Positions 9,455 through 18,421 of a DNA stretch of 64,000 bases are shown in pieces; the stretch's first letter is position 1; each line of letters opens with the position of its first letter. This stretch comes from RGIG5579 sp045541915. GTDB lineage: Bacteria > Bacillota > Clostridia > Oscillospirales > SIG627. The stretch covers positions 137,854 to 201,853 of the forward strand of contig JAZQJZ010000012.1 in assembly GCA_045541915.1 (NCBI GenBank). Direction: 5' to 3'. The notes beneath the pieces are model-generated. The model saw only the letters and a list, made by a program, of their open reading frames with translations. It was not told the origin of the DNA and ran no database searches. The position numbers were made by a program, and so were the translations under genes.

Positions 9455-10177
9455 ATGGGTTTTCAGACAGTATTTTGTCGCTATGAACTTAAATATCTTC
9501 TGACCTTAGAGGAAAAAGAAAGGATCCTGGAGCAAATTACCCCTTTGATTTGCTCTGATCCCTACGGAAAAACCACCATTCGCAATGTGTATTTCGATAC
9601 CAATTGCTTCCGTTTGATCCGAAGGTCTTTGGAAAAGCCGCTCTACAAGGAAAAATTGAGACTCCGAAGCTACTGCCAGGCAACGCGTGACAGCACCGTT
9701 TTTGTGGAACTGAAGAAAAAATATCGAGGGGTGGTATATAAAAGGCGAATTTCCCTGAAGGAAAGGGAGGCCATGGACTGGACCTTGGGCAAAACGCCCT
9801 GTCCCAAACAGAACCAGATCTCCCGGGAAATTGATTATTTTCTTGATTTTTACGCCCCCCTTCGTCCCTCTGTTTTCCTTTCCTATGAACGGGAATCCTT
9901 CTTTGCCAAGGACGATCCCCATTTTCGAATCACATTTGATCAGTCCATCCTGTTTCGTCAGGAAGACCTTTCCTTGACTTCGACTCCTTATGGCACCTCT
10001 CTCTTGCCGGAGAATCAAGTATTGATGGAACTAAAATGTGCCGGCGGAATCCCCCTTTGGATGGTGAACATTCTTTCCCGGGAGCACCTTTACAAAACTT
10101 CCTTTTCCAAATACGGAAAGGCGTATGAAAATTTTATTTTTCCAAAAAACAAAAAGGAGATCGTTTGCTATGCTTGA
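9455..10177 (+). CDS. VTC-domain polyphosphate polymerase family protein
   Basis: The 240-aa product matches the VTC (CYTH-like tunnel) family. It has RYELKYLL at the start, IRNVYFDT (about 45), repeated Lys/Arg-Glu strands such as KLRLRSY and VELKKKY, and a distal MELKC strand. In yeast Vtc4 this fold polymerises ATP phosphate into polyphosphate; bacterial stand-alone members are mostly untested. ATG after AAGGAG at 9455 is preferred over the upstream TTG. The gene overlaps the DUF4956 gene by 8 bp, a recurrent pairing that suggests a membrane complex. Confidence 0.85.
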   Translation: MGFQTVFCRYELKYLLTLEEKERILEQITPLICSDPYGKTTIRNVYFDTNCFRLIRRSLEKPLYKEKLRLRSYCQATRDSTVFVELKKKYRGVVYKRRISLKEREAMDWTLGKTPCPKQNQISREIDYFLDFYAPLRPSVFLSYERESFFAKDDPHFRITFDQSILFRQEDLSLTSTPYGTSLLPENQVLMELKCAGGIPLWMVNILSREHLYKTSFSKYGKAYENFIFPKNKKEIVCYA

Positions 10178-10865
10178 GTCCTTATTTCGTGGGATTTTTG
10201 ATTCCCAGACCGCATCCGTCATCCGCCCGTTAGAATTTTTGCTTTGTCTTGGTATTGCCCTTTTCGTAGGTCTTGTTCTGGCATTTACCTATATGCATCG
10301 CACCCGATACACCAAGAGCTTTGTGGTGACCCTCGCCCTGCTGCCGGCGGTGGTTTGCGTGGTGATCATGCTGGTGAACGGAAATGTGGGAACCGGTGTT
10401 GCAGTAGCAGGCGCCTTTAGCCTGGTTCGCTTTCGCTCTGTTCCAGGAACAGCGAAGGAAATCTGTGCCTTGTTTCTCGCTATGGGCTCCGGCCTCATCG
10501 CCGGAATGGGATATTTGGGGTATGCCGTCTTATTCACTCTGGTGATGAGCGTCTTTTTTCTCCTATACAATCATCTGGATCTGGGCGAGAGAAAAAACGC
10601 CGGGCGCTACAAGACCTTGTCCGTCTCCATTCCGGAGGATCTGAATTATACCGATTTGATGGATGATATTCTTCACCGTTATTCCGCCTCCTGGCGCTTG
10701 GAACGGGTGAAAAGTACCAATATGGGAAGTATGTTTCGCTTGACCTATCGGGTGGAGCTATCAGATCCGAAAAAAGAAAAAGAAATGCTGGATCAGATCC
10801 GCTGCCGAAACGGAAATCTGGAGATCTCCATTTCCAATCAGGAAAACGGAGCTCTTGAGCTTTGA
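10170..10865 (+). CDS. DUF4956 membrane protein
   Basis: The 231-aa product has about four N-terminal transmembrane helices (about 20-40, 52-72, 95-135) with the DUF4956 signature GAFSLVRFRS around 85-95, and a soluble C-terminal domain of about 90 aa. It starts within the 3' end of the VTC gene (ATG after AAGGAG), so the two are translationally coupled. DUF4956 proteins commonly accompany VTC-domain proteins. A role in polyphosphate or surface polymer export is inference. Confidence 0.85.
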   Translation: MLESLFRGIFDSQTASVIRPLEFLLCLGIALFVGLVLAFTYMHRTRYTKSFVVTLALLPAVVCVVIMLVNGNVGTGVAVAGAFSLVRFRSVPGTAKEICALFLAMGSGLIAGMGYLGYAVLFTLVMSVFFLLYNHLDLGERKNAGRYKTLSVSIPEDLNYTDLMDDILHRYSASWRLERVKSTNMGSMFRLTYRVELSDPKKEKEMLDQIRCRNGNLEISISNQENGALEL

Positions 10866-10910
10866 TTTTTCCTTTTCTCCTTTGGGCTTGTTTTTCTCCA
10901 AAAAAGGACA

Positions 10911-10944
10911 AAAAAGATCCGCCGATTTTCGACGGATCTTTTTT
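10911..10944 (+). terminator. Terminator of the VTC/DUF4956 operon
   Basis: GATCCGCCGA/TCGACGGATC hairpin with one mismatch followed by six T residues. Confidence 0.85.
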
Positions 10945-10952
10945 GTTTTCGG

Positions 10953-10981
10953 TTGCTTTTCTTCCCCATCTATGCTATATT
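10953..10981 (+). promoter_or_regulatory. Candidate promoter of the following unknown gene
   Basis: TTGCTT (10953-10958) and TATATT (10976-10981) with a 17-bp spacer, 33 bp upstream of the ATG. Confidence 0.45.
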
Positions 10982-11013
10982 GTTACCTACAAATTCCTTT
11001 TTGGGGGTTTTTT

Positions 11014-11889
11014 ATGAATATTCGTCCCCTTGCCAGAATCATTTCCCGTCAGGACGGTGCCGTCTGGAACCGGTATTTATTTTCCTGCAACGAAAAAGGG
11101 ATTTGCCATGTATTTGATTTAAGAGAAATTGATTCCCATTCTCCGGATACTCGCCTTCAGCCCATTTGCATTTTTGAATTGGATGGACTGGATGTGGTAA
11201 AGCCCCATTGCAATTCCGTAGTCTTTGGCAATGAATATTTCTCCGATGAAGATGAATTTCCTTTGATGTACGCCAGTGTATATAATAATTATGCCAAGGT
11301 GGAAACCGATGACAAAATGAAAGGCGTTTGCTGTGTTTACCGTATTCACCGGAACGGAAACGACTTTTCCACCACTCTGGTGCAGATCATTCGCATCGGA
11401 TTTACCGACGATACCGAGCTTTGGCTTTCCCAAGGGGAAGAGCCGGATAAGCGTCCTTACGGCAATTTTGTTATTGATCGGGAAAAGAGCATTCTTTATG
11501 CCTTCACCATGCGTGACAATTGCCAAACCACCCGCTATTTTTCCTTCCCCCTTCCCAAGGTGGCAGAAGGCAAGATCAGCAAGCAGTATAAGGTGAATAC
11601 CTTCATTCTGGAAAAGGATGATATTCTGGATTATTTTGACTGCGAATACCACCACTTCATCCAGGGGGCTTGCTGCCACGAGGGCAAAATTTACTCTGTG
11701 GAGGGCTTCCCGCGCAGTGTGAAAAATCCCCCAGCTTTGAGAGTGATCAATCCTGCGGAAAAAAAGCAGGAGCGCTACATTCCGTTCGGAGATTACGGCC
11801 TTGTTCTGGAAGCAGAGCTGATCGATTTTTCCGAGGGGGTTTGCCTGTATTCCGACGGAGAGGGATACTTATACACCATTGAATTTTAA
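11014..11889 (+). CDS. Unknown protein, possible beta-propeller
   Basis: A soluble 291-aa protein with no signal peptide or transmembrane segment. I do not recognise the family. Repeating short strands of the form ILYAFTMRD, KIYSVEGFP and GYLYTIEF, spaced 40-50 residues apart, suggest a beta-propeller-like fold. The start at 11014 follows a GGGGG site; an upstream in-frame extension would run through the preceding terminator and is rejected. It is followed after 21 bp by the DUF4838 gene, so the two probably share a transcript and a carbohydrate-related role is possible by context only. Confidence 0.65.
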   Translation: MNIRPLARIISRQDGAVWNRYLFSCNEKGICHVFDLREIDSHSPDTRLQPICIFELDGLDVVKPHCNSVVFGNEYFSDEDEFPLMYASVYNNYAKVETDDKMKGVCCVYRIHRNGNDFSTTLVQIIRIGFTDDTELWLSQGEEPDKRPYGNFVIDREKSILYAFTMRDNCQTTRYFSFPLPKVAEGKISKQYKVNTFILEKDDILDYFDCEYHHFIQGACCHEGKIYSVEGFPRSVKNPPALRVINPAEKKQERYIPFGDYGLVLEAELIDFSEGVCLYSDGEGYLYTIEF

Positions 11890-11910
11890 CCAGAAAGGAA
11901 AAAGCCTTCA

Positions 11911-13653
11911 ATGAGTTCTTATATCATCGCAGAGGGTGGAGAAAGCGATTTTCACATCGTCAATCACAGATATAGTGATGAAACGGTTCGTTTTGCTGCT
12001 TCTCAACTGCAAAAATATCTGCTTGCCTCCACCGGCGCAGTGATTCCCTATTTTTCGGACAAATGCCCAAAGCGCAGTCCGGAGATTCGAATCGGACCCG
12101 GAGTTCGGGGTGAAACCGAAGCCGAACAGGGTCTGCACAGCGAGGGCTTTTGCATTCGCGGTGACGGAGAAAACATCTCCATTACCGGCTTCACCAGCCG
12201 GGGTGTACTTTACGGTGTTTACCGTTTTCTTGAGCTTTTCTGCGACATTCGCTTTTTTACCAAAGAAGTGGAGGAGATTCCCCGTCGGGAAACGCTCAAG
12301 ATCTGCCTGGAGGGAGAAATCCGGGAAGAGCCGGCTTTCGAAATGCGAGACGCTTATTTCAGATTCGCTTTCGACGGCGATTTTGCCGCAAAATGTCACT
12401 TTAATTCCAGCCTTTGCGATCTTTCCGCCGCAAAAGGCGGCAGAATGAAATGGTTCAACTGCCACCATTCCTTTGACGATCTGGTTCCGGCGCGGATTTG
12501 GTTTGAAGAGCACCCGGAATACTTTTCTCTGGTAAAGGGAGAGCGGATCCCCAACGGTCAGCTTTGTCTGACCAATCCGGAGGTGAAAAGGATTGCTCTT
12601 GAAACCTTAAGAAGATGGATTCGGGAAAACCCGGAGTGCACGGTATTTTCCGTGGCACAAAACGACAACCGAAGACGGTGCCAATGTCCGGAATGCCTGG
12701 CGCTGGAAGAAGCAGAAGGAAGTCCGGCCGGGCCAATCATTCACTTTGTCAATGACCTGGCAGATGCCATCCGGGAAGAAGCACCGAATGTTTTGCTTCA
12801 CACCTTTGCCTATCAATATTCCCTGCCCGCACCCAAAAAGGTAGTGGCAAGGGACAATGTGATCGTGCGGCTTTGCTCCATTCGTTGTCGCTTTGACAAG
12901 CCCTTTCAGGAATACGCAGCCCTGGAACCGAACGGAGTGGAGGCGGAATTTGTTCAGGCCCTCTCGGATTGGAAACACCACGCAAAGCTGCTTTACGTCT
13001 GGGATTACGCTTCCTCCTTCCGCAACTACCTTCAACCCTTTTTCCATTTTCATACCATGGCAAAAAACATTCGCTTTTTTGCTGAAAACGGGGTTCGCGG
13101 TGTTTTGGAGCAAGGCAATTTCTCCTATGGTGGCGGCGCGTGCGGAGATGATCTGAAGATTTATCTGATCGGTCGCTTGCTTTGGAATCCGGATACAGAT
13201 ATTGACCGTGAGGCGGATCGCTTTCTTCAGGCGGTTTATGGCCCCGGCGCTGCTGAAAAAATGAAAGAATATTTCACCCTGATGGAGCAGGCTTGTTCCC
13301 AAGGGCCTTTGGTGATTTTCCAGTATCCTGACGCTCCTTATTTAAGCGATGAATTGATCGAAGCATGTGATCGCATGTTTCAGGAGGCGGAGGATCTGGC
13401 TGAAAATGAAGTTTTCCGCAGAAGAATTCAAAAGGAAAGACTTGCCATTCGCTATTTGACCATCACCAGAATGGAGCTTGGAATTTGCGGACGGGATACG
13501 CTCGTGGACGAATTTTTGCGAGATGTGAAATCCCATGGGCTGACAGAGGTCATGGAGCGAAAATCCTTGAAGGTAACACGGGAAAGCATGCTGACCAGTC
13601 GCTACACCCGGGAACGGCCGGGAAGCTACAGCGTTTATTACATTATGCAGTAA
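11911..13653 (+). CDS. DUF4838 domain protein (glycoside-hydrolase-like)
   Basis: The 580-aa protein has an N-terminal alpha/beta domain like that of GH20 or GH67 enzymes (residues about 1-120, including GFTSRGVLYGVYRFLE). The DUF4838 TIM-barrel-like region follows (about 170-420) with HHSFDDLVP, HPEYFSLV, VAQNDNRRRCQCPEC and EQGNFSYGG. The C terminus is helical. DUF4838 proteins are presumed glycosidases with unknown substrate. No signal peptide is present, so it would act on imported oligosaccharides in the cytoplasm. It lies 14 bp before the first acyltransferase-like gene. Confidence 0.8.
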   Translation: MSSYIIAEGGESDFHIVNHRYSDETVRFAASQLQKYLLASTGAVIPYFSDKCPKRSPEIRIGPGVRGETEAEQGLHSEGFCIRGDGENISITGFTSRGVLYGVYRFLELFCDIRFFTKEVEEIPRRETLKICLEGEIREEPAFEMRDAYFRFAFDGDFAAKCHFNSSLCDLSAAKGGRMKWFNCHHSFDDLVPARIWFEEHPEYFSLVKGERIPNGQLCLTNPEVKRIALETLRRWIRENPECTVFSVAQNDNRRRCQCPECLALEEAEGSPAGPIIHFVNDLADAIREEAPNVLLHTFAYQYSLPAPKKVVARDNVIVRLCSIRCRFDKPFQEYAALEPNGVEAEFVQALSDWKHHAKLLYVWDYASSFRNYLQPFFHFHTMAKNIRFFAENGVRGVLEQGNFSYGGGACGDDLKIYLIGRLLWNPDTDIDREADRFLQAVYGPGAAEKMKEYFTLMEQACSQGPLVIFQYPDAPYLSDELIEACDRMFQEAEDLAENEVFRRRIQKERLAIRYLTITRMELGICGRDTLVDEFLRDVKSHGLTEVMERKSLKVTRESMLTSRYTRERPGSYSVYYIMQ

Positions 13654-13667
13654 GAAGGGAAAAACAT

Positions 13668-14855
13668 ATGACGCTTCAAGAGGTTGCCAAAACACTGGGG
13701 ATCGAAGAATATCCGGAAGAAATGGATCGGTATTTCCCCGTTTCTCAAGATCGAAAAGGTGAGATGCCAACAGACGAGCTCATTGACCGTTTGCAAGAAA
13801 AGTATGACCTTTTCGGACCCTTTGTCAAGAAAATGCATCAAGGTCTTCAGGATATGGAAAACGATCTGGAACGAAAGATCTGGATGGAGACGGTCTCTCA
13901 ATATTTAAAGGATTGCAGTTTAAAAGAGGCAAAAAAGATACCGTTTCCTCCTATGGGCTCTTCCCCTGCCTCCAAGCTCTTACCGATGCTTTCTCACCTT
14001 CCCTCCATAGAAGACACCTACCGGGGTTATCGAAGCCGCGGTTTTTCCCACGAGCAGACGATCACCAATATGGAGGGTTACAAGGTCAACATGGCCATTG
14101 TGGCGGCACAGACAGACGGTTTTCCCGGTATTCACGGAATTCTTTGCCCCTGGATCTGCAATTACACCAAGGGTGTTATGGTCCGGCACGGATGCTTAAA
14201 TTTTGAAATGCGTAATCTCCCCAAGGATACCCCGTACATTTTAAAGCACAAGGTCACGGGAGAAGTCCTTCCGGTCTCCACCTGTCTTCCGGTTCATCGC
14301 AGTGGATTGATGCTGGGATCAGCCGGCGCAGAGGAAAAAGAGGGTTCTTTTGAGGCTACCTGGGAAGAAACCGAAGAGGAATACATCGGTTATCCGGTTA
14401 AAAATTTCCGTTTTTCCAATCAAAAAGAGCATTTTTCCAAGAAGGATTGGAGTCTTCTTGCCAGTCCCAAGGATCCTTGTATTTCCGTACACATTCCCAA
14501 AAAAGTCGATCTTTCTCCCGAAACGGTTGCCAGAACCCTCGCCGAAGCAAAGGAACTGCTCCCCCGCATGTACCCGGAGCACGCCCCCAGGCTTTTCCAT
14601 ACCGGTACCTGGCTTCTTTGTCCCGATCTGGAAGAGGTGTTAAAGCCAGAATCCAAAATTCTCGCCTTCGCTCGCTTTTTTGTTCGCTTTCCCAAAATCG
14701 ACGAAGGAATGTCAGTTTTCAATTGGGTGTTTCCCAATGACTGCGGCGGCGATTACGAAAAACTTCCGGAAGATAACAGTCTCAGACGGGGATTAAAGAA
14801 AAAATACTTAAAGGGCGAATATATTTTAAAATTTGCCGGGGTAATCCCCCTTTAA
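13668..14855 (+). CDS. Acyltransferase-like protein (NAT_N/GNAT_C, DUF5596 type), copy 1
   Basis: A soluble 395-aa protein. The C-terminal half has the pattern of the GNAT-like C-terminal domain: HIP at about 275, then an LSPETV helix, a GTWLLCPDL strand (about 320) and a KILAFARFFVRFP segment. The N-terminal half starts with an EVAKTLGIEEYPEE motif shared with the downstream gene. It is a full-length paralogue of that gene, including the HRSGLMLGS block. The true start is 13668, after GAAGG; an upstream extension would overlap the DUF4838 gene. Family assignment is from remembered motifs and the substrate is unknown. Confidence 0.65.
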   Translation: MTLQEVAKTLGIEEYPEEMDRYFPVSQDRKGEMPTDELIDRLQEKYDLFGPFVKKMHQGLQDMENDLERKIWMETVSQYLKDCSLKEAKKIPFPPMGSSPASKLLPMLSHLPSIEDTYRGYRSRGFSHEQTITNMEGYKVNMAIVAAQTDGFPGIHGILCPWICNYTKGVMVRHGCLNFEMRNLPKDTPYILKHKVTGEVLPVSTCLPVHRSGLMLGSAGAEEKEGSFEATWEETEEEYIGYPVKNFRFSNQKEHFSKKDWSLLASPKDPCISVHIPKKVDLSPETVARTLAEAKELLPRMYPEHAPRLFHTGTWLLCPDLEEVLKPESKILAFARFFVRFPKIDEGMSVFNWVFPNDCGGDYEKLPEDNSLRRGLKKKYLKGEYILKFAGVIPL

Positions 14856-14890
14856 AAAATGCCGCAGTTTGCGGCATTTTTTCTTTTTTT
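14854..14890 (+). terminator. Terminator after acyltransferase-like copy 1
   Basis: ATGCCGCA/TGCGGCAT stem followed by a long T run. Confidence 0.85.
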
Positions 14891-14893
14891 ATA

Positions 14894-14922
14894 TTGCAGA
14901 AAAAAAGATCCCATGATAGAAT
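14894..14922 (+). promoter_or_regulatory. Candidate promoter of acyltransferase-like copy 2
   Basis: TTGCAG (14894-14899) and TAGAAT (14917-14922) with a 17-bp spacer. Together with the preceding terminator it indicates that the second paralogue is transcribed separately. Confidence 0.45.
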
Positions 14923-14958
14923 GAAAAGCAGAAAAAATGTAATTCGGAGGATATCGCA

Positions 14959-16152
14959 ATGACATTACGCGAAGTGGCTGATGCTCTTGGGATTGAAACC
15001 TATCCCGAAGGAATGGAGCAGTATTATCCCATCCCGGAAGAAAGAAAGGAAGAGCTTTGTTCTTTGGAACTGATCCAGCGTTTGCAAGATCGGTTTGATC
15101 TGTTCGGAAAATATCTTGATCAGGTCAAGGAGGGTTTTCTGGATCTTTTGGAGCGAGATCACGTCAGACTGGAGTGGCTGAACGCTTCCAGCCTTTATTT
15201 GAAGGACTGCACGCTGAAGGAAGCAAGAAAGCTCGTACACCCCGACGGAGGGGAAACACCGGCTTCCAGATGGATGCCTCTTCTGGTTCATCTTCCCTCT
15301 ATTGAAAATACTTATGATGAATTGGTGCGTCGCGGATTTCCCCCCGAGCACGCCATTGTGACCCTGGAAGGGTATAAGATCAACATTGAAGTGGTGGAGC
15401 AACACATGACCGGCTGGGCCGGCATTAACAATGCCTATTCCGCCTGGCTTTATCTTTACACCAAGGCACAAATCTTCTATCATGCCGGTTTGAACTTTGA
15501 AGTGAGAACCGCCCCCAGCTATTTTCCTTATATCATTCAAAACAAGACCACCGGTGAGCTGGTGCCCCTAATGATCAAGGAACCCATTCACAGAAGCGGA
15601 ATTCAACTGGGCAGTGTCCTGGCAAAGGACGAGGAAGGCTCCTTTATTCCCACCTTTGAAGAAACAGAAGATGCTTACATCGGTCACCCTGCGCGCGATT
15701 ACCGGGTTCAGAAAGAAAAGGAAGTATTCCCCAAATCCGAATGGGAGCTTGTTCTGCAAAACGGGGATGCCATTGTGAGCCTTCACATCCCCAGGCAGAC
15801 CGACTTTTCCCCGGAAGCGATTTCCAAATCTCTGGAGGAAGGCTTTGCTCTGGCGCAAAAATGCTACCCTGAATTTCATTTCAAGGCTTTTTACTGTTGC
15901 TCCTGGCTTCTCAGCCCCGTGCTCAACCAGGTACTGGGTGAAAAGGCCAAGATCAGCTCCTTCTCCTCCCGTTTTCACCGTTATCCCCAAAAGAGCGGCG
16001 GAAAATCTGTTTTCGGTTATGTTTTTCCGAAAAAGGCCAGCAAATGCTATGACACATTACCCGAAAATACCACGCTTCAGCGCGAACTGAAAAAGTGGTT
16101 CCAGGACGGCAAATACGTTTACGATACCGCCGGTGTCATTCTAATAAAATAA
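14959..16152 (+). CDS. Acyltransferase-like protein (NAT_N/GNAT_C, DUF5596 type), copy 2
   Basis: The 397-aa paralogue of the preceding gene, alignable end to end. Shared blocks include EVADALGIETYPEG, HRSGIQLGS, the acidic segment EETEDAYIGHPARDYR, HIPRQTDFSPEA and CCSWLLSPVL. The SWLLSP strand is closer to the GNAT_C consensus than in copy 1. ATG follows GGAGG. The two copies have diverged substantially, so the duplication is old and both are probably functional with different specificity. Confidence 0.65.
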   Translation: MTLREVADALGIETYPEGMEQYYPIPEERKEELCSLELIQRLQDRFDLFGKYLDQVKEGFLDLLERDHVRLEWLNASSLYLKDCTLKEARKLVHPDGGETPASRWMPLLVHLPSIENTYDELVRRGFPPEHAIVTLEGYKINIEVVEQHMTGWAGINNAYSAWLYLYTKAQIFYHAGLNFEVRTAPSYFPYIIQNKTTGELVPLMIKEPIHRSGIQLGSVLAKDEEGSFIPTFEETEDAYIGHPARDYRVQKEKEVFPKSEWELVLQNGDAIVSLHIPRQTDFSPEAISKSLEEGFALAQKCYPEFHFKAFYCCSWLLSPVLNQVLGEKAKISSFSSRFHRYPQKSGGKSVFGYVFPKKASKCYDTLPENTTLQRELKKWFQDGKYVYDTAGVILIK

Positions 16153-16153
16153 G

Positions 16154-16183
16154 AAAAGGTGCGCCGTATTTGGCGCACCTTTT
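16154..16183 (+). terminator. Terminator after acyltransferase-like copy 2
   Basis: AAAAGGTGCGCC/GGCGCACCTTTT perfect 12-bp stem with a 6-nt loop. Confidence 0.85.
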
Positions 16184-16265
16184 CCATATAAAATACAAGT
16201 AATTTTTAAGCTGATATTTACACATTGCAAAATTTATGCTATACTGAGAAAAATTGTTTGGGCGA

Positions 16266-16297
16266 AAGAAAAAGAAGGCACCCAAACGGATGCCTTC
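16266..16297 (-). terminator. Terminator of tRNA-Arg
   Basis: GAAGGCA/TGCCTTC stem directly downstream of the tRNA on the minus strand, followed by a T-rich tract. Confidence 0.75.
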
Positions 16298-16302
16298 CTG
16301 GC

Positions 16303-16375
16303 GCGTTGTAAGGGACTCGAACCCCTGACCTACTGGTTCGTAGCCAGTCACTCTATCCAGCTGAGCTAACAACGC
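16303..16375 (-). tRNA. tRNA-Arg (anticodon ACG)
   Basis: A 73-nt cloverleaf on the minus strand: acceptor GCGTTGT/ACAACGC, D-arm AGCTCAGCTGGATAGAGT, anticodon stem ACTGG/CCAGT with loop CTACGAA (ACG), and T-arm with GGTTCGAGTCC. The CCA is not encoded, which fits the cca gene next door. Confidence 0.97.
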
Positions 16376-16396
16376 AGGTTCTTTCGAACATCGGTT

Positions 16397-16425
16397 ATCT
16401 TATCACATTCGGATTTTTTTGTCAA
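16397..16425 (-). promoter_or_regulatory. Promoter of tRNA-Arg
   Basis: On the minus strand TTGACA (16420-16425) and TAAGAT (16397-16402) with a 17-bp spacer, divergent from cca. Confidence 0.7.
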
Positions 16426-16460
16426 GAGGATTTGCAGAAAAATCAACAAAGGAATCGCAT

Positions 16461-17789
16461 ATGATCAATCTTCCATTACCCAGCCAAGTAAAGGAAGCAC
16501 TTGCAAGACTGAACGACGCCGGCCACGAAGCCTTTTTGGTGGGCGGAGTTCGGGATCTGCTTTTGGGGCGAGAGGTTCACGATTGGGATATCACCACCTC
16601 CGCAAAACCGGACAAAATCAAAGAAGTGTTTGCAGACTGCTCCCTAAACTGTGTCGGAGAAAAATTCGGAACTATTGTGGTCCACTTCGGGCCGGTTTTT
16701 CTGGACATTACCACATACCGAAAAGAGGGTGCTTATCAAGACCACCGTCACCCACAGGACGTCACCTTTACCAAGAATCTGTTTGAAGATCTGAAACGGC
16801 GTGATTTTACCATCAATGCCATCGTTTATCATCCGGAAAAGGGATTCCGAGACTTTTTCTGTGGAAAACGGGATCTGAAAAAGCGCTTGATCCGCGCCAT
16901 TGGCGATGCCGACGAGCGTTTCCGCCAGGATGCGGTTCGCATTTTGCGCGCCCTTCGCTTTGCCGCCGTTTTGGGCTTTGGTATTGAAGAAAAAACAAAA
17001 GAGGCCCTTCATCGGAACCGAAATTTGCTCACCACCATCGCGCCAGAGAGAGTCCTACCGGAATTGATCCGGATGCTTTGTGGCCATAACATTCGTTATG
17101 TATTAACGGAATTTTCCGATGTTCTTGGGGTTCTGGTACCGGAGATTTTACCCTCAGTGGGATTTTCTCTTCACTCACCTTTTCACCAGTTTGATGTGTG
17201 GCAACACATTGTTCACGCGGTTGCTCACTCCGATCCGGAGCCGGATATTCGGCTGACTTTGTTTTTCCATGACATTTCCAAGCCCCATTGTCTCACCTTT
17301 GACAGCACCGGAAGAGGGCATTTTTACGGTCATCCGAAAAAAAGTGCAAAGATCGCTCAGGATGTAATGACCAGAATGAAATTTCCCACAAAACAGATCG
17401 CGAGAATTTCTCTTTTGGTGGCTTGCCATGATTCTCACCCCAAAAGCGATGCTGACATTAAGCGGCTTTTGGGAACTGTGGGAGAAGAAAATTTTCACAC
17501 ACTGATCCGGGTGATGGAGGCCGATGCCCGTGCCCACAGCAAATGGACCGTAAAAAAACGGTTGCTTCACGTACAGGAGATCCGGGAGCGCGGAGATCTG
17601 ATCCTGGCCTCCGGAGAATGCTATTGTTTAAAGAACCTTGCCATTGACGGAAAAGATCTGGAGGCAAAGGGAGTCCACGGTAAAAGAGTGGGAGAATTAC
17701 TTCGTTTTTCCCTACAAAAAGTCATCAACGGCCAGTGGAAAAACCACAAAGAAACCATCCTTTGTGAACTGGAGAAAAATAATTGGTAA
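16461..17789 (+). CDS. cca: CCA tRNA nucleotidyltransferase with HD domain
   Basis: Adds the 3' CCA to tRNAs. The class II nucleotidyltransferase head has GGVRDLLLG (28-36) and the catalytic DWD (41-43). The motif KRRDFTINAI (about 112-121), the neck motif ED-like RFRQDAVRILRALRFA, and an HD phosphohydrolase domain (HDISKPH near 270) follow. The 442 aa is standard for the HD-containing form. The start is ATG at 16461 after AAAGGA. It sits beside a tRNA gene that lacks an encoded CCA. Confidence 0.93.
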   Translation: MINLPLPSQVKEALARLNDAGHEAFLVGGVRDLLLGREVHDWDITTSAKPDKIKEVFADCSLNCVGEKFGTIVVHFGPVFLDITTYRKEGAYQDHRHPQDVTFTKNLFEDLKRRDFTINAIVYHPEKGFRDFFCGKRDLKKRLIRAIGDADERFRQDAVRILRALRFAAVLGFGIEEKTKEALHRNRNLLTTIAPERVLPELIRMLCGHNIRYVLTEFSDVLGVLVPEILPSVGFSLHSPFHQFDVWQHIVHAVAHSDPEPDIRLTLFFHDISKPHCLTFDSTGRGHFYGHPKKSAKIAQDVMTRMKFPTKQIARISLLVACHDSHPKSDADIKRLLGTVGEENFHTLIRVMEADARAHSKWTVKKRLLHVQEIRERGDLILASGECYCLKNLAIDGKDLEAKGVHGKRVGELLRFSLQKVINGQWKNHKETILCELEKNNW

Positions 17790-17803
17790 ATTCTTAGAAA
17801 GCC

Positions 17804-17832
17804 TTGACAAAAAATGGCTTTGCAATTATAAT
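17804..17832 (+). promoter_or_regulatory. Promoter of the yceD-rpmF operon
   Basis: Perfect TTGACA (17804-17809) and TATAAT (17827-17832) with a 17-bp spacer. Confidence 0.85.
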
Positions 17833-17865
17833 AAAATACTGTCGATACCTTGAGGAAAAGTAAAA

Positions 17866-18378
17866 ATGATCAACCAAACCGAAAACAATTTTCTTGATAT
17901 TTCAAAGCTTCTCTCCGGAGAAATCGGCGAGCTCGCCTTTGACTTAAACGAGATTGAATTCCCGTTTGAAGAAAATGAGATTGCGGTTTCATCCCTTCGC
18001 TTTTCCGGGCGCGCTTACGATCTTTCCGGATTCATTCGACTCTCCGGCACCGTTTCAGGCGAGTATTCCGCTCCCTGCGCACGTTGCCTTGCTCCGGTCA
18101 AAGAGACCTTTTCCATCGATGTTGATTTCCCCGTGGAAAAAGACTCTCCCGAATCCGAGGAGGAAGTGATCGTTGCCGAAGGTCAAAGGATTGATTTGGC
18201 TTGTGTTGCCCAGGAAACGGTCTTGACCGGTCTTCCCTTCAGACTGCTTTGCAGCGAGGATTGCAAAGGGCTTTGCCCCAAATGCGGAAAGGACCTGAAC
18301 ACCGGCTCTTGCGATTGCCAGCACAAGGAAATAGATCCCCGACTTGCCGGTTTGGCGGATTTTTTCAAAGATAAATAA
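17866..18378 (+). CDS. yceD: YceD family protein (DUF177)
   Basis: A 170-aa DUF177 protein with the family core CARCLAPVKETFSIDVDFPV (about 66-85) and a C-terminal CSEDCKGLCPKCG cysteine cluster followed by two more Cys. YceD proteins are linked to rRNA or ribosome assembly and are almost always upstream of rpmF, as here (43-bp gap). A strong promoter lies directly upstream. Confidence 0.9.
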   Translation: MINQTENNFLDISKLLSGEIGELAFDLNEIEFPFEENEIAVSSLRFSGRAYDLSGFIRLSGTVSGEYSAPCARCLAPVKETFSIDVDFPVEKDSPESEEEVIVAEGQRIDLACVAQETVLTGLPFRLLCSEDCKGLCPKCGKDLNTGSCDCQHKEIDPRLAGLADFFKDK

Positions 18379-18421
18379 AATTTAACCGGAAACGGTATCA
18401 AAAAATTGGGAGGTGCGAAAC

